Part shown: positions 7,940 to 15,366 of the stretch, one piece after another | Layout of the letters: every line of letters begins with the position of its first letter | Numbering within the stretch: the first letter of the stretch is position 1 | NCBI GenBank assembly: GCA_030592575.1 | Contig: JAUVIV010000015.1 | Coordinates: forward strand, 1-37,751 | Direction: 5' to 3' | Origin: a bacterium | GTDB taxonomy: Bacteria; Hydrothermota; UBA3073; JACQXS01 | Length of the DNA stretch: 37,751 nucleotides | Notes under the pieces: generated by a model | Databases searched by the model: none | The model's input: the letters and a program-made list of their open reading frames with translations, nothing else | Told to the model about the DNA's origin: nothing | Made by a program: the position numbers and the translations under genes

Positions 7940-9349
7940 ATGAAAATGTCCTTGAATTCCACATTTAGATGGATAACTGTTTTTCTACTGGTAATTCTTT
8001 TGAAAAATGAAGTGAAATCACAGGCTCAGATTTGGTTCGCTCCTAACCTTGCCAGCGTAGATATGTTAAACCTATTTAGCCAACCGGAACAATGGGACTC
8101 TGCCAGATCGAAAATAGATGTGTTCAAGTTCTATCTCGTACAAGCAGGTACCGGAGGTTGGAGCGGAGTCGACCATCCAGCCTACAACATCGGCGATAAT
8201 CACCTTGAAAACTTTGTAGATGTTCAGGCATTCTCCAAGTTGGGACAATGGGGGATTGATATCGCCATCGAGTCCTTTTTTGCCGGGCCCGTCAAGTCTT
8301 ATGACCCGCTGGAATGTTCTACAGCCGAATATGTATTTAACCTTACGCTAGATGGGTCAATAAATGTTATACAAAACATTGGGGCAAATGGTGGGACGGT
8401 TCGCTACTTAGCGATGGATGAACCAATTAGGCGCTGGTACCCTCTATATTATTATATCTATACCGAGCAAACAGACCCGAGACCCTGTCTCGTTGATTCG
8501 TTGGGCAGTTTGGCTGATCATGTAGCCGCTTATATTTTACAAATGAAAGAATGGTATCCTTCGGTTTCCATTGGACATATCGAACTATACCCGGAAGTAG
8601 GAGTTGCTCAGTTCAAAGAATGGATTATTGCCCTTGAGGCAAGAGGTGTTTCACTTTCGTTCTTACACATAGATGTTCATGGACCCCGAGTTGATGAATA
8701 CATCTCACTCGGAATAAACATAGATGTAGCAGCTGATATGGCAGAATTAAAAACATTTCTTAACGCACATAATATTGATTTTGGTATAATTTTCTTTGAT
8801 ACTTATTATGATAGTCAGTATTGGGAGCCCGATGAGTATAACGATAGTACATATTACGCCGGAACTATGAATTGGGTCAACTCTGTCCACGATGCAAATC
8901 TGAAGCCCAACCACAGCATTTTCCAAAGCTGGGTATTCCCATACTACACTACGGGAATTGGGCCCAATGAGATTCCTGTCAATCTGCCTGACAATGACAG
9001 CTCTATTTACAGCCACACACGACTAATCAACGAAGCAGTGAGCATCCTTATGGATGTTGAAGAACCTTTCTTGATCGATTTACCGGTAAGTTATAGACTT
9101 TATCAGAATTATCCGAATCCGTTTAATCCGGTAACAACTATTGAATACTTTGTTTTGAAGCCAAGTTGGGTTTCGCTTACTATTTATAATGTTGTAGGTA
9201 AGAAAATCAAAACATTTGATGAAGGCAAAAAAAATGTTGGAAGTTATAAAATACAGTTTAACGGCCAAAATCTTCCAAGTGGAATTTACTATTATAAATT
9301 GACATCCGATAAATACTCAGTAACAAAATCAATGATGTTGATAAAATAA
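7940..9349 (+). CDS. Secreted protein with C-terminal type A (Por/T9SS) sorting domain; possible glycoside-hydrolase-like barrel
   Basis: Protein of 469 aa from ATG 7940. I prefer this to the track start at 7919 because AAAGAGG sits about 10 nt before it and it puts the signal peptide (FRWITVFLLVILLKNEVKSQ) near the N-terminus. The middle (about 30-380) has alternating hydrophobic strands and acidic loops (YLAMDEPIRRW, SFLHIDVHGPRVDE, FGIIFFDTYYD), which suggests a TIM-barrel hydrolase-like fold. I cannot assign a family. The last ~85 residues are a textbook sorting domain: YQNYPNPFNPVTTIEY, SLTIYNVVGKKIKTF, LPSGIYYYKL, MMLIK. The PorV gene at 20833 fits this export route. Codon use appears less AT-rich than in most neighbours, so recent acquisition is possible. 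Confidence 0.85.
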   Translation: MKMSLNSTFRWITVFLLVILLKNEVKSQAQIWFAPNLASVDMLNLFSQPEQWDSARSKIDVFKFYLVQAGTGGWSGVDHPAYNIGDNHLENFVDVQAFSKLGQWGIDIAIESFFAGPVKSYDPLECSTAEYVFNLTLDGSINVIQNIGANGGTVRYLAMDEPIRRWYPLYYYIYTEQTDPRPCLVDSLGSLADHVAAYILQMKEWYPSVSIGHIELYPEVGVAQFKEWIIALEARGVSLSFLHIDVHGPRVDEYISLGINIDVAADMAELKTFLNAHNIDFGIIFFDTYYDSQYWEPDEYNDSTYYAGTMNWVNSVHDANLKPNHSIFQSWVFPYYTTGIGPNEIPVNLPDNDSSIYSHTRLINEAVSILMDVEEPFLIDLPVSYRLYQNYPNPFNPVTTIEYFVLKPSWVSLTIYNVVGKKIKTFDEGKKNVGSYKIQFNGQNLPSGIYYYKLTSDKYSVTKSMMLIK

Positions 9350-9379
9350 AACTTCACATTAAAAGAGCTGTTATAACTA

Positions 9380-10031
9380 TTTCAATGCCCCAAAGGGGCA
9401 ATAGCAACAACATAGGGCAACGCCCTATGAATAAGAACGAATAACATACATTAGCCCTGAAGGGGCGAAAGCAAAAAACTATGCCACAATCATTGTCAAA
9501 AGTCTATGTACATATAATATTTAGCACCAAAAACCGACAAAACCTCATTGATGCTAATATTGAAATCTCATTATATGAATATTTGGGTGGTATTTGTAAA
9601 GGATTAGAATGTAACCCCATCAAGGTAGGAGGACATAAGAATCACGTTCATGTATTGTGTTTACTATCGCGTAAAGTTACTCAGATGAAATTGTTGGAGG
9701 AATTAAAAAAACAATCCTCAAAATGGATTAAAACAAAAGGACAGGTCTATTCCAATTTTTATTGGCAGAGAGGTTATGGAATTTTTTCAATTAATCCTAC
9801 AGAAATTGATAAGGTCATAGATTATATACAATCACAACATGAACATCATAAGCATAAAAGTTTCCAGGAGGAGTTCAAAGCTTTTCTAAAGAAATATAAC
9901 GTTGAATACGATGAACGATATGTTTGGGATTAGGCTTACGCCCTTTCAGGGCTTAAATTTTTGTTATACTAAGATTCACAGGGCGTTGTCCTGTGCTACT
10001 TCTTATGCCTTTTCAGGGCAAAATAGATTAA
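9380..10031 (+). mobile_element. IS200/RAYT-like element with mirrored triple hairpins at each end
   Basis: A tnpA-like gene is bounded by about 100-nt ends that align as imperfect inverted copies. Left, outside to inside: TGCCCcaaaGGGGCA (9386-9400), CATAGGGCaacGCCCTATG (9411-9429), GCCCTgaaGGGGC (9454-9466). Right, inside to outside: GCCCtttcaGGGC (9940-9952), CACAGGgcgttgtCCTGTG (9977-9995), TGCCttttcagGGCA (10006-10020). The order is mirror-symmetric. No TnpB or second gene is present. The ends were chosen from the outermost hairpins; exact cleavage sites cannot be read. Confidence 0.75.
9481..9933 (+). CDS. tnpA: IS200-like / REP-associated Y1 tyrosine transposase
   Basis: Single-domain HUH nuclease of 150 aa. 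The HUH motif is GHKNHVHVL, with H55 and H57. The likely catalytic tyrosine is Y115 in the helix DKVIDYIQSQHEHH. WQRGYGIFSIN is the conserved strand before that helix. Such enzymes cut and rejoin single-stranded DNA at hairpins through a 5'-phosphotyrosine link. The gene sits inside a set of short GC-rich palindromes in otherwise AT-rich DNA, the arrangement expected for an IS200-type element or a REP-associated transposase. The frame is intact, with no stops or shifts, so the enzyme may be active. No SD is evident. Confidence 0.9.
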   Translation: MPQSLSKVYVHIIFSTKNRQNLIDANIEISLYEYLGGICKGLECNPIKVGGHKNHVHVLCLLSRKVTQMKLLEELKKQSSKWIKTKGQVYSNFYWQRGYGIFSINPTEIDKVIDYIQSQHEHHKHKSFQEEFKAFLKKYNVEYDERYVWD

Positions 10032-10101
10032 GGTAAAATCTGTTCATAACACAATGTATACTGTATTAAAACACAGCACACACTTACTGATATTCATTAA
10101 A

Positions 10102-10160
10102 AATTGACTTCTGTAATTAAATCGTTATATTTTAAAGAACTAAATAAATGTTAATCAAAT
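10102..10160 (+). promoter_or_regulatory. Promoter, copy 2 of the duplicated upstream sequence
   Basis: TTGACT (10104-10109), a 16-nt spacer and TATATT (10126-10131), followed by the same TTAATCAAAT tail as copy 1 at 7861-7918. It lies 67 nt upstream of the methyltransferase ATG. Confidence 0.65.
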
Positions 10161-10163
10161 AAA

Positions 10164-10199
10164 TTAGTTTATGTTGCTGATATATGGAACATAAACTAA
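10164..10199 (+). promoter_or_regulatory. Perfect 12-bp inverted repeat in the methyltransferase leader
   Basis: TTAGTTTATGTT and AACATAAACTAA are separated by 12 nt and lie between the promoter and the SD of the next gene. They could be an RNA hairpin or a repressor operator. A related but weaker pair (TAGTTTAG...CTAAACTA) spans the end of the gene at 10929-10984. Confidence 0.5.
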
Positions 10200-10226
10200 G
10201 GTTATGTTTTACAAGAGAGGTTATAA

Positions 10227-10931
10227 ATGAAACAGAATTTAGAAATATACAATCAAGTAGATTGGTGGAACCCAAAGCATTCGCTTAAGCAAATGGTTCC
10301 TGTCAGATTTGATTATTTCACTAAACAAATTGGCAATCTTAAAGGTTTGAAAATTTTAGACCTTGGATGTGGTGGTGGTCTTCTATCTGAAGAGTTTGCC
10401 AAAAGAGGCACTGAAGTTATAGGAGTAGATATTTCAGAAAATTCTATAGCAATTGCTAAAACCCATGCTTTAGAAAATAATTTAACTATTGATTATAAAA
10501 GTGGAACTGCCGAGAATATTCCTGCAAATGACAATACATTTGATGTTGTTATATGTGCTGATTGTCTTGAACATGTTGATAATCTTGAAAAAGTAATCGG
10601 TGAAATTTCCAGAGTAATTAAGAATGATGGGATGTTTTGTTATGATACAATTAATAGAACTTTGTCATCAAAAATTACTGTATGCTGGATAGCAAATAGA
10701 ATTTTAAGATGGCAAAATAAACATTTAGATGTTTCGGAAAAAAGTTATGCTGTCCATGACTGGAATAAATTCATCAAACCGGTAGAACTTTATCAATTGA
10801 TGAATAAATATGATTTTAAAAATATAGAAGTAAAAGGAATTCAATTTGCTGGGATAAAAAATGGTAGTTTTAAAGCCAGAATTGGAGAAAATATAAAAAT
10901 AGCATACATTGGTTATGCACGGAAAAAATAG
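10227..10931 (+). CDS. SAM-dependent class I methyltransferase (UbiG/Coq3-like)
   Basis: Protein of 234 aa. Motif I is ILDLGCGGGLLSEEFAKRG (residues about 44-62), followed by the acidic EVIGVDIS of motif II and the DVVICADCLEHV motif. The GCGGGLLSE core and the C-terminal region (YDTINRTLSSK, AVHDWNKFIKP) resemble UbiG-type O-methyltransferases. No other quinone genes are nearby and the organism looks anaerobic, so the substrate may be another small molecule. The SD GAGAGG lies upstream of the ATG. The gene follows the IS200-like element and a copied promoter, and is flanked by related inverted repeats, so it may be regulated apart from its neighbours. Confidence 0.85.
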   Translation: MKQNLEIYNQVDWWNPKHSLKQMVPVRFDYFTKQIGNLKGLKILDLGCGGGLLSEEFAKRGTEVIGVDISENSIAIAKTHALENNLTIDYKSGTAENIPANDNTFDVVICADCLEHVDNLEKVIGEISRVIKNDGMFCYDTINRTLSSKITVCWIANRILRWQNKHLDVSEKSYAVHDWNKFIKPVELYQLMNKYDFKNIEVKGIQFAGIKNGSFKARIGENIKIAYIGYARKK

Positions 10932-11007
10932 TTTAGGTTGTTAAAATAATCCTATTTGATTGTTCTATTAGTACATCTAAACTAATGTTAGATGCTAAAA
11001 AAACTAT

Positions 11008-11982
11008 ATGAGAATAATTCCTGAATACGAACCAGTAGGAAAGCTATATCTCAGTTTTGTTCGAAAGTTTTTCCATACAAGGTTCAAATACGGCAATACA
11101 ATCTGTAGAATCGCAGAAGTAATAGCTAATAAGGTTTCCGTTGAAGTATTTGTAAGCAAAGATGATGCTGAATACTTTATAGAGCTAATAGAACAGAGCA
11201 ATATTGGGCAAGATGCAATTTCTATAAACTATGATTCTCCGAAAAGGGGCATAATCCAAGAATACTTCCCAATCTTTGCTGAAAAGGAACAAGGCATTGG
11301 ACTTGGTCTTCTCTTCCGCAATGAAAAACTGGATAATCCAGATAGTCTTCGTTGTTTTTCAGCTCGAGTTCTCAATTCTATTGGACTTTCTGCTCTCATT
11401 ATGAATAATAGCTTCGGAACTGCAGCTATTTCCGTCAATGAGGATCTCTGTTTGATTGCAGATGATATGGCAAGTGGTGATTCAGGATTGCAAAGACTGA
11501 ATTTTCTCAGAAAGAATTTTCCTAATCAGACTTTCATACCTGTACCTACACTTGAAGGAGATACAACTAAAGACCTTGATATGTATTTATGGCCAATCAA
11601 ACCTGGAAAATGGCTGGTATCCAAATACCCTGAAAACTCTATTCAAGAGCAATCCGTACAACCTGCAATATGCAAAATCATAAAACATGGTCATGAGGTA
11701 ATCAGGATACCCGGATTAGATAAAATCAGGTACGATGATATTAACACTATGCCGAATTATGCCAACGGCATTTTAATCAATAATTACGCATTATATCCTT
11801 CTTACTGTCGACCGGAGGATGAAATAGTTGGCGAGATACTTGAAAAGAATGGATTTAATGCAATACCGATTGATTGCACTAATATAATTCTATCAAACAG
11901 CGGATTGCATTGTATAACCAAAACAGTACCTAAAGGAATCATGACAGATAACAAAAAAAGTATGAACCACAACAAACAATAA
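11008..11982 (+). CDS. Agmatine-deiminase/PPAD-family (guanidino-modifying enzyme) homologue with altered active site
   Basis: Protein of 324 aa with the pentein-type layout of agmatine and peptidyl-arginine deiminases. The C-terminus keeps the nucleophile motif SNSGLHCITKTVPKG with C302, preceded by a family-like YPSYCRPEDEIVGEILEKNGF segment. Other signature positions are changed. The W-x-R-D-x-GP motif appears as IIQEYFPIF (82-90), the GGN motif as NNS (133-135), and the GHxD catalytic His position as TTKDLD (186-191). Asp and His of the Asp-His-Cys triad are therefore not evident. It may be a non-catalytic paralogue or have other chemistry. It follows the methyltransferase by 76 nt. No SD is visible. 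Confidence 0.65.
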   Translation: MRIIPEYEPVGKLYLSFVRKFFHTRFKYGNTICRIAEVIANKVSVEVFVSKDDAEYFIELIEQSNIGQDAISINYDSPKRGIIQEYFPIFAEKEQGIGLGLLFRNEKLDNPDSLRCFSARVLNSIGLSALIMNNSFGTAAISVNEDLCLIADDMASGDSGLQRLNFLRKNFPNQTFIPVPTLEGDTTKDLDMYLWPIKPGKWLVSKYPENSIQEQSVQPAICKIIKHGHEVIRIPGLDKIRYDDINTMPNYANGILINNYALYPSYCRPEDEIVGEILEKNGFNAIPIDCTNIILSNSGLHCITKTVPKGIMTDNKKSMNHNKQ

Positions 11983-12081
11983 ACACGTATCTTGTTTGCG
12001 TTTTATGCTCGACGTCAAGACGGCTAAATACATATTTTGCAAATTGCTATCTATAAGTTATATGTTAAATTTTAAAAAAAG

Positions 12082-12111
12082 TTGACAAACCCACAAAGAT
12101 TCTACTATATT
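12082..12111 (+). promoter_or_regulatory. Sigma70-type promoter upstream of the exported protein
   Basis: TTGACA at 12082-12087 and TATATT about 18 nt downstream (12106-12111). The ORF-track start codon TTG at 12082 is the -35 box itself, so translation must begin downstream. Confidence 0.6.
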
Positions 12112-12153
12112 ATTATAGAAGTATTAAAGAAATTATCTAATAGACAAATACTT

Positions 12154-13680
12154 ATGAGGTACAATTTACCAAAATTAAGATTACTGCAAAAAATTACAAT
12201 ATTATTGCTTTGCAGTTCAATCGGATTTTCTGATGAATTGAAACCAGGAGCGATTGAACTTTCTATAACTAATGAAAATAAAGCAGAGATTACTTTCCAG
12301 TTAAGTAATGAAATAAGCAAACCTATTTCAATTAGAATAATGCGTAAATGGGAACGTGAAGGAACTCATCAAAAGATTATTGAGTTAGTAGATACATCAA
12401 TAATTGTATTCCAGCCGAATAACAAAGAATATTCATTACCTCTCACATCAGGGAATTATGTGCTTGAATCTTGCGCAGAAGGTGAAGAAGTTGCCATAAA
12501 AGTTGACAAAAAAATCATTAATGTTGAACGGAATATGTATATCAAAGATGGTAAATCTTTTTACGCAAAGCCCGTTATCATAACCCTTGAAATAGGTTAT
12601 ATTCTTATTAAAGGTGAAATTCAAGGTAATACCTCAATCATCGAAACAGCTCAAGAATTATGGGTAAATAAACAAGAAAAATATCAGTCAGGAGAAAGTT
12701 ATAAACTTAAAGTTAAAAATGGGAAAATAGAAGGTAAGCTCAAAGAAGAAGGTGATTATACCATTAAACTGCTTTTAGTTAAAGCTCCGGTACTTAGACA
12801 AGAAACTGCTACCGCACAAGTTGAATTCACACCTAAATCTTTCTCTGTGAAAAGGAATGCCTCAAATTATCTTAAAGTTAAAGTAAATCCTACTATTAAA
12901 AAAACAAAAGTATCTTCTAAGGTAGCAGAAACTTATTTAATAGAAAAACCAGGTAGCAAAACTTATTATAATTTAAACAAACTAATCCATAACCTATCTC
13001 CTACTATGACAGATGTGCTTTGCTTTTACGCTGTAGAAATCAATTCCGGTGAATGTTTATTAGAATGCGTAAAAGGAGGTACTGTTTATAGAAGAAAAAT
13101 TTGTATTCCTCCTATTTCAAATGTAGATATTGAGCGGTTCAGTGAATGGTTTGATGAGAGTTGTAAGGTAAGTTATTCAATTGCAAAAACCGGTGGAGCT
13201 GGAAAATCAAATAAAATCCTTCATAAAACTTATGATATGCGATTAGCAGGGTCACCTGATTATAAAGATAATATTCCTGTGTTTGCAGATAACAAAAAAT
13301 ATACGCTTAGTTTTGAAGCAAAACGCAATCAAAATGATATTTACTCTCGGTTTTCTGTTGATAATGTAGGATTTACCGTGTTGAATTTAAGAGAGATAGC
13401 TATTTCAAAAAAGAGTGGCAAGAAAGTAAATACTCTTGATGAGTTATACGATAAGGTAATAACTCAGTTTGACGGGAAATCTACCAAGGGACCGGAAGGA
13501 ACTATCATTTTGGAAAAAAGTTTTTATGTTAAATCCTTCAAGATTGACTTTAGAGCTGATTTGAAATTTTATTATGACGGTAAAAACTGGACTGAATTAA
13601 ACTTAGAACATAATAGTATTTCTTATAAAGTTTATCAAACCGGAGTAGAAAAAGGTAATCTGTTAGATTTTTTCAAGTAA
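12154..13680 (+). CDS. Exported protein of unknown function
   Basis: Protein of 508 aa from ATG 12154. The track start at 12082 coincides with the promoter -35 box, and the shorter form begins with a proper signal peptide (LQKITILLLCSSIGFS, cleavage near DELKPG). The first ~250 residues are Lys/Glu-rich beta segments (AIELSITNENKAEITFQLSN, NGKIEGKLKEEGDYTIKLLL), suggesting Ig-like or carboxypeptidase-regulatory-like domains. The C-terminal half contains paired cysteines (CFYAVEINSGECLLEC, RKICIPP) and an FSEWFDESCK segment. No catalytic motif or sorting domain is visible. It probably acts in the periplasm or on the surface. I do not recognise the family. Confidence 0.75.
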   Translation: MRYNLPKLRLLQKITILLLCSSIGFSDELKPGAIELSITNENKAEITFQLSNEISKPISIRIMRKWEREGTHQKIIELVDTSIIVFQPNNKEYSLPLTSGNYVLESCAEGEEVAIKVDKKIINVERNMYIKDGKSFYAKPVIITLEIGYILIKGEIQGNTSIIETAQELWVNKQEKYQSGESYKLKVKNGKIEGKLKEEGDYTIKLLLVKAPVLRQETATAQVEFTPKSFSVKRNASNYLKVKVNPTIKKTKVSSKVAETYLIEKPGSKTYYNLNKLIHNLSPTMTDVLCFYAVEINSGECLLECVKGGTVYRRKICIPPISNVDIERFSEWFDESCKVSYSIAKTGGAGKSNKILHKTYDMRLAGSPDYKDNIPVFADNKKYTLSFEAKRNQNDIYSRFSVDNVGFTVLNLREIAISKKSGKKVNTLDELYDKVITQFDGKSTKGPEGTIILEKSFYVKSFKIDFRADLKFYYDGKNWTELNLEHNSISYKVYQTGVEKGNLLDFFK

Positions 13681-13726
13681 TTTTTTCCTTCTAACAATTT
13701 TCCATAGCAATACAAAAAAGCAAAAA

Positions 13727-13763
13727 CCCCGGAGAAATAATTCATAAAACTGCTTCTCCGGGG
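13727..13763 (-). terminator. Rho-independent terminator between convergent genes
   Basis: Perfect 10-bp stem CCCCGGAGAA/TTCTCCGGGG with a 17-nt loop. On the minus strand it is followed by a T-rich tract (TTTTTGCTTTTTT), so it mainly terminates the HU gene. It may also stop transcription arriving from the plus-strand gene. Confidence 0.85.
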
Positions 13764-13771
13764 AAATTTGT

Positions 13772-14044
13772 TTATTTTACTTTATTCTTTAAATCACTTC
13801 CAGGGCGCCATTTCGGATAGTTCTTCTTTGGTATGTTTATCGTGTCACCTGTTCTTGGATTTCTTGCTTTTCTTGCTTTTCTTGTGAGTGTGTAGAAAGT
13901 ACCAAAACCCACCAATGTTACTTTTTTCTTCTTAGCAAGAGCATTTGCAACTCCACTCAATGTAGCGTTTAAGCATAACTGGGCGGTTTTCTTAGTAACG
14001 TTTGCTTCTTTTGCTATAGAATTAATTAAGTCCGATTTATTCAT
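13772..14044 (-). CDS. hup: HU-family nucleoid-associated DNA-binding protein
   Basis: Protein of 90 aa, the canonical HU length. It has the N-terminal helical dimerisation region (MNKSDLINSIAKEANVTKKT), the VTLVGFGTF turn, and the beta-arm signature RKARKARNPRTGDTINIPKK with the intercalating-proline region NPRTG. HU dimers bend and compact DNA. A strong SD (AAGGGGGTGATG) precedes the ATG, consistent with high expression. The gene is monocistronic, with its own terminator. Unusual detail: KWRPGSDLKNKVK replaces the more common FKPGKxLKexV end. Confidence 0.95.
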   Translation of the reverse strand: MNKSDLINSIAKEANVTKKTAQLCLNATLSGVANALAKKKKVTLVGFGTFYTLTRKARKARNPRTGDTINIPKKNYPKWRPGSDLKNKVK

Positions 14045-14336
14045 TTTACATCACCCCCTTATACAAAAAATGATGCCTATTATACATTTTGTCAAGTTTT
14101 TTTAGAGATTTTATTAAAAAAAATTCATATAGGAAACTAATTACAACTACATAACATTGCGTAGATGCTTTTAAATTCACGAAGTAGAGGCATACCTTCA
14201 TAGTTTTATAATTATAAATTATTTTATATAATATTGATGCAAACCTTTATTATTAAGCTATCTATTCTATAAAATCAGAATTTTCTTCTTGCAATTTTAT
14301 TAAACATCAATAAATTTTAGACTAAAAGGAGAAATT

Positions 14337-15227
14337 ATGAAAATTTTGGGAATAGATATTGGCGGAACTTATATAAAGGCAGGAATGGTAGTAAATCCTC
14401 CGAAAGTTGAGAATTTTAAATCAATAGCTACTCAACCTGAAAATCTCGTTAAACAAATTATTGAGATTGTTGAGGAATTTAAGCCCGAGGTGCTTGGAAT
14501 AGGAGTTCCCGGACTTGTAACAAATGGAGTTTTGTATTCTTCGCCGAATCTTCCTGAAACAAATAATATAAAATTGGAGGAAATACTCAAATCTAAACTC
14601 AAAATTCCTGTTACTGTGGCTAACGATGCAGGAATGATAGCACTCGGTGAATGGAAATACGGAGCGGGAAAAGGAACACATAATTTATTATTGCTTACTC
14701 TGGGAACAGGAATTGGCGGAGGACTAATTCTTAATGATAAATTATATACGGGAGCAGGATTTGCAGGAGAAGTTGGTCATATTATTATAGACCCAAATGG
14801 TACTCCCTGTGGATGTGGAGGGTACGGATGCCTTGAAAGTTTTGTAGGAAACAAAGCAATAGAGCAACGAGCAACTCAAGGAATCAAAATTGGAATAAAA
14901 ACCTCGCTTGCTAAATATGAAAAAATAACACCAAAAATTATTTCGGAAGAAGCTCAAAAAGGAGATGCATTTGCTCACTCAATAATTGAAACAATCGGAT
15001 ATTATTTGGGTATAGGGATTTCAGGGCTTTGTGCAGTATTAGATCCGGAAATCGTTGTGCTTGGAGGAGGAGTATCCAAAACAGGTGAGGTATTGTTTGA
15101 AAAAATAAAAGAAGAAGTAAACCACAGACTTTACTTAAGAAAAAATTTACCTATTGTACCAACCGAACTTGGAGATTATGCCGGCGTATTAGGAAATGCT
15201 TTTTACGCAACAACTAAAACAAAATAA
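14337..15227 (+). CDS. ROK-family sugar kinase (glucokinase-like)
   Basis: Protein of 296 aa. The N-terminal ATP-binding motif GIDIGGTYIKAGMV (5-18) is followed by the catalytic Asp D97 in VANDAG and phosphate-binding LTLGTGIGGGLI (121-131). The ROK zinc-binding signature is GEVGHIIIDPNG and CGCGGYGCLE (H148, C158, C160, C165). Such kinases phosphorylate glucose, or N-acetyl sugars such as ManNAc, at C6. The substrate cannot be fixed here. There is no N-terminal HTH, so it is an enzyme rather than a ROK repressor. The SD AAAGGAG lies upstream of the ATG, and the 290-nt upstream gap shows no other feature. Confidence 0.93.
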   Translation: MKILGIDIGGTYIKAGMVVNPPKVENFKSIATQPENLVKQIIEIVEEFKPEVLGIGVPGLVTNGVLYSSPNLPETNNIKLEEILKSKLKIPVTVANDAGMIALGEWKYGAGKGTHNLLLLTLGTGIGGGLILNDKLYTGAGFAGEVGHIIIDPNGTPCGCGGYGCLESFVGNKAIEQRATQGIKIGIKTSLAKYEKITPKIISEEAQKGDAFAHSIIETIGYYLGIGISGLCAVLDPEIVVLGGGVSKTGEVLFEKIKEEVNHRLYLRKNLPIVPTELGDYAGVLGNAFYATTKTK

Positions 15228-15283
15228 CCTTACTTCGTTAATATGCCTATACTTATCTTATTTATTACAGTAATATATTTTTC

Positions 15284-15311
15284 TTGACAGAGGAAGAGTA
15301 AAGTATATATT
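15284..15311 (+). promoter_or_regulatory. Sigma70-type promoter for the kbl gene
   Basis: TTGACA (15284-15289), a 16-nt spacer and TATATT (15306-15311), about 55 nt before the ATG at 15367. This leaves an untranslated leader with a strong SD. Confidence 0.6.
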
Positions 15312-15366
15312 TTCTATGAAATTTTCTTATATAACTTTGTTTAGTTAAAATTAAGGAGGTGTAAAG

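Noticed and set aside
9481-10031. IS605-type element with TnpB
   Set aside because: Only the Y1 transposase is present. No TnpB-like frame occurs within or beside the hairpin-bounded region.
12082-12153. Extended N-terminus from TTG 12082 (likewise 24112, 27439, 29115 and 29893)
   Set aside because: In three cases the TTG overlaps a TTGACA-like -35 box, and 24112 and 27439 also sit in promoter sequence. 29115 is inside gdhA. Downstream ATGs give family-typical or signal-peptide N-termini.
14045-14336. tRNA or riboswitch in the HU-ROK gap
   Set aside because: I saw no cloverleaf, T-loop sequence or conserved riboswitch core in these 292 nt.
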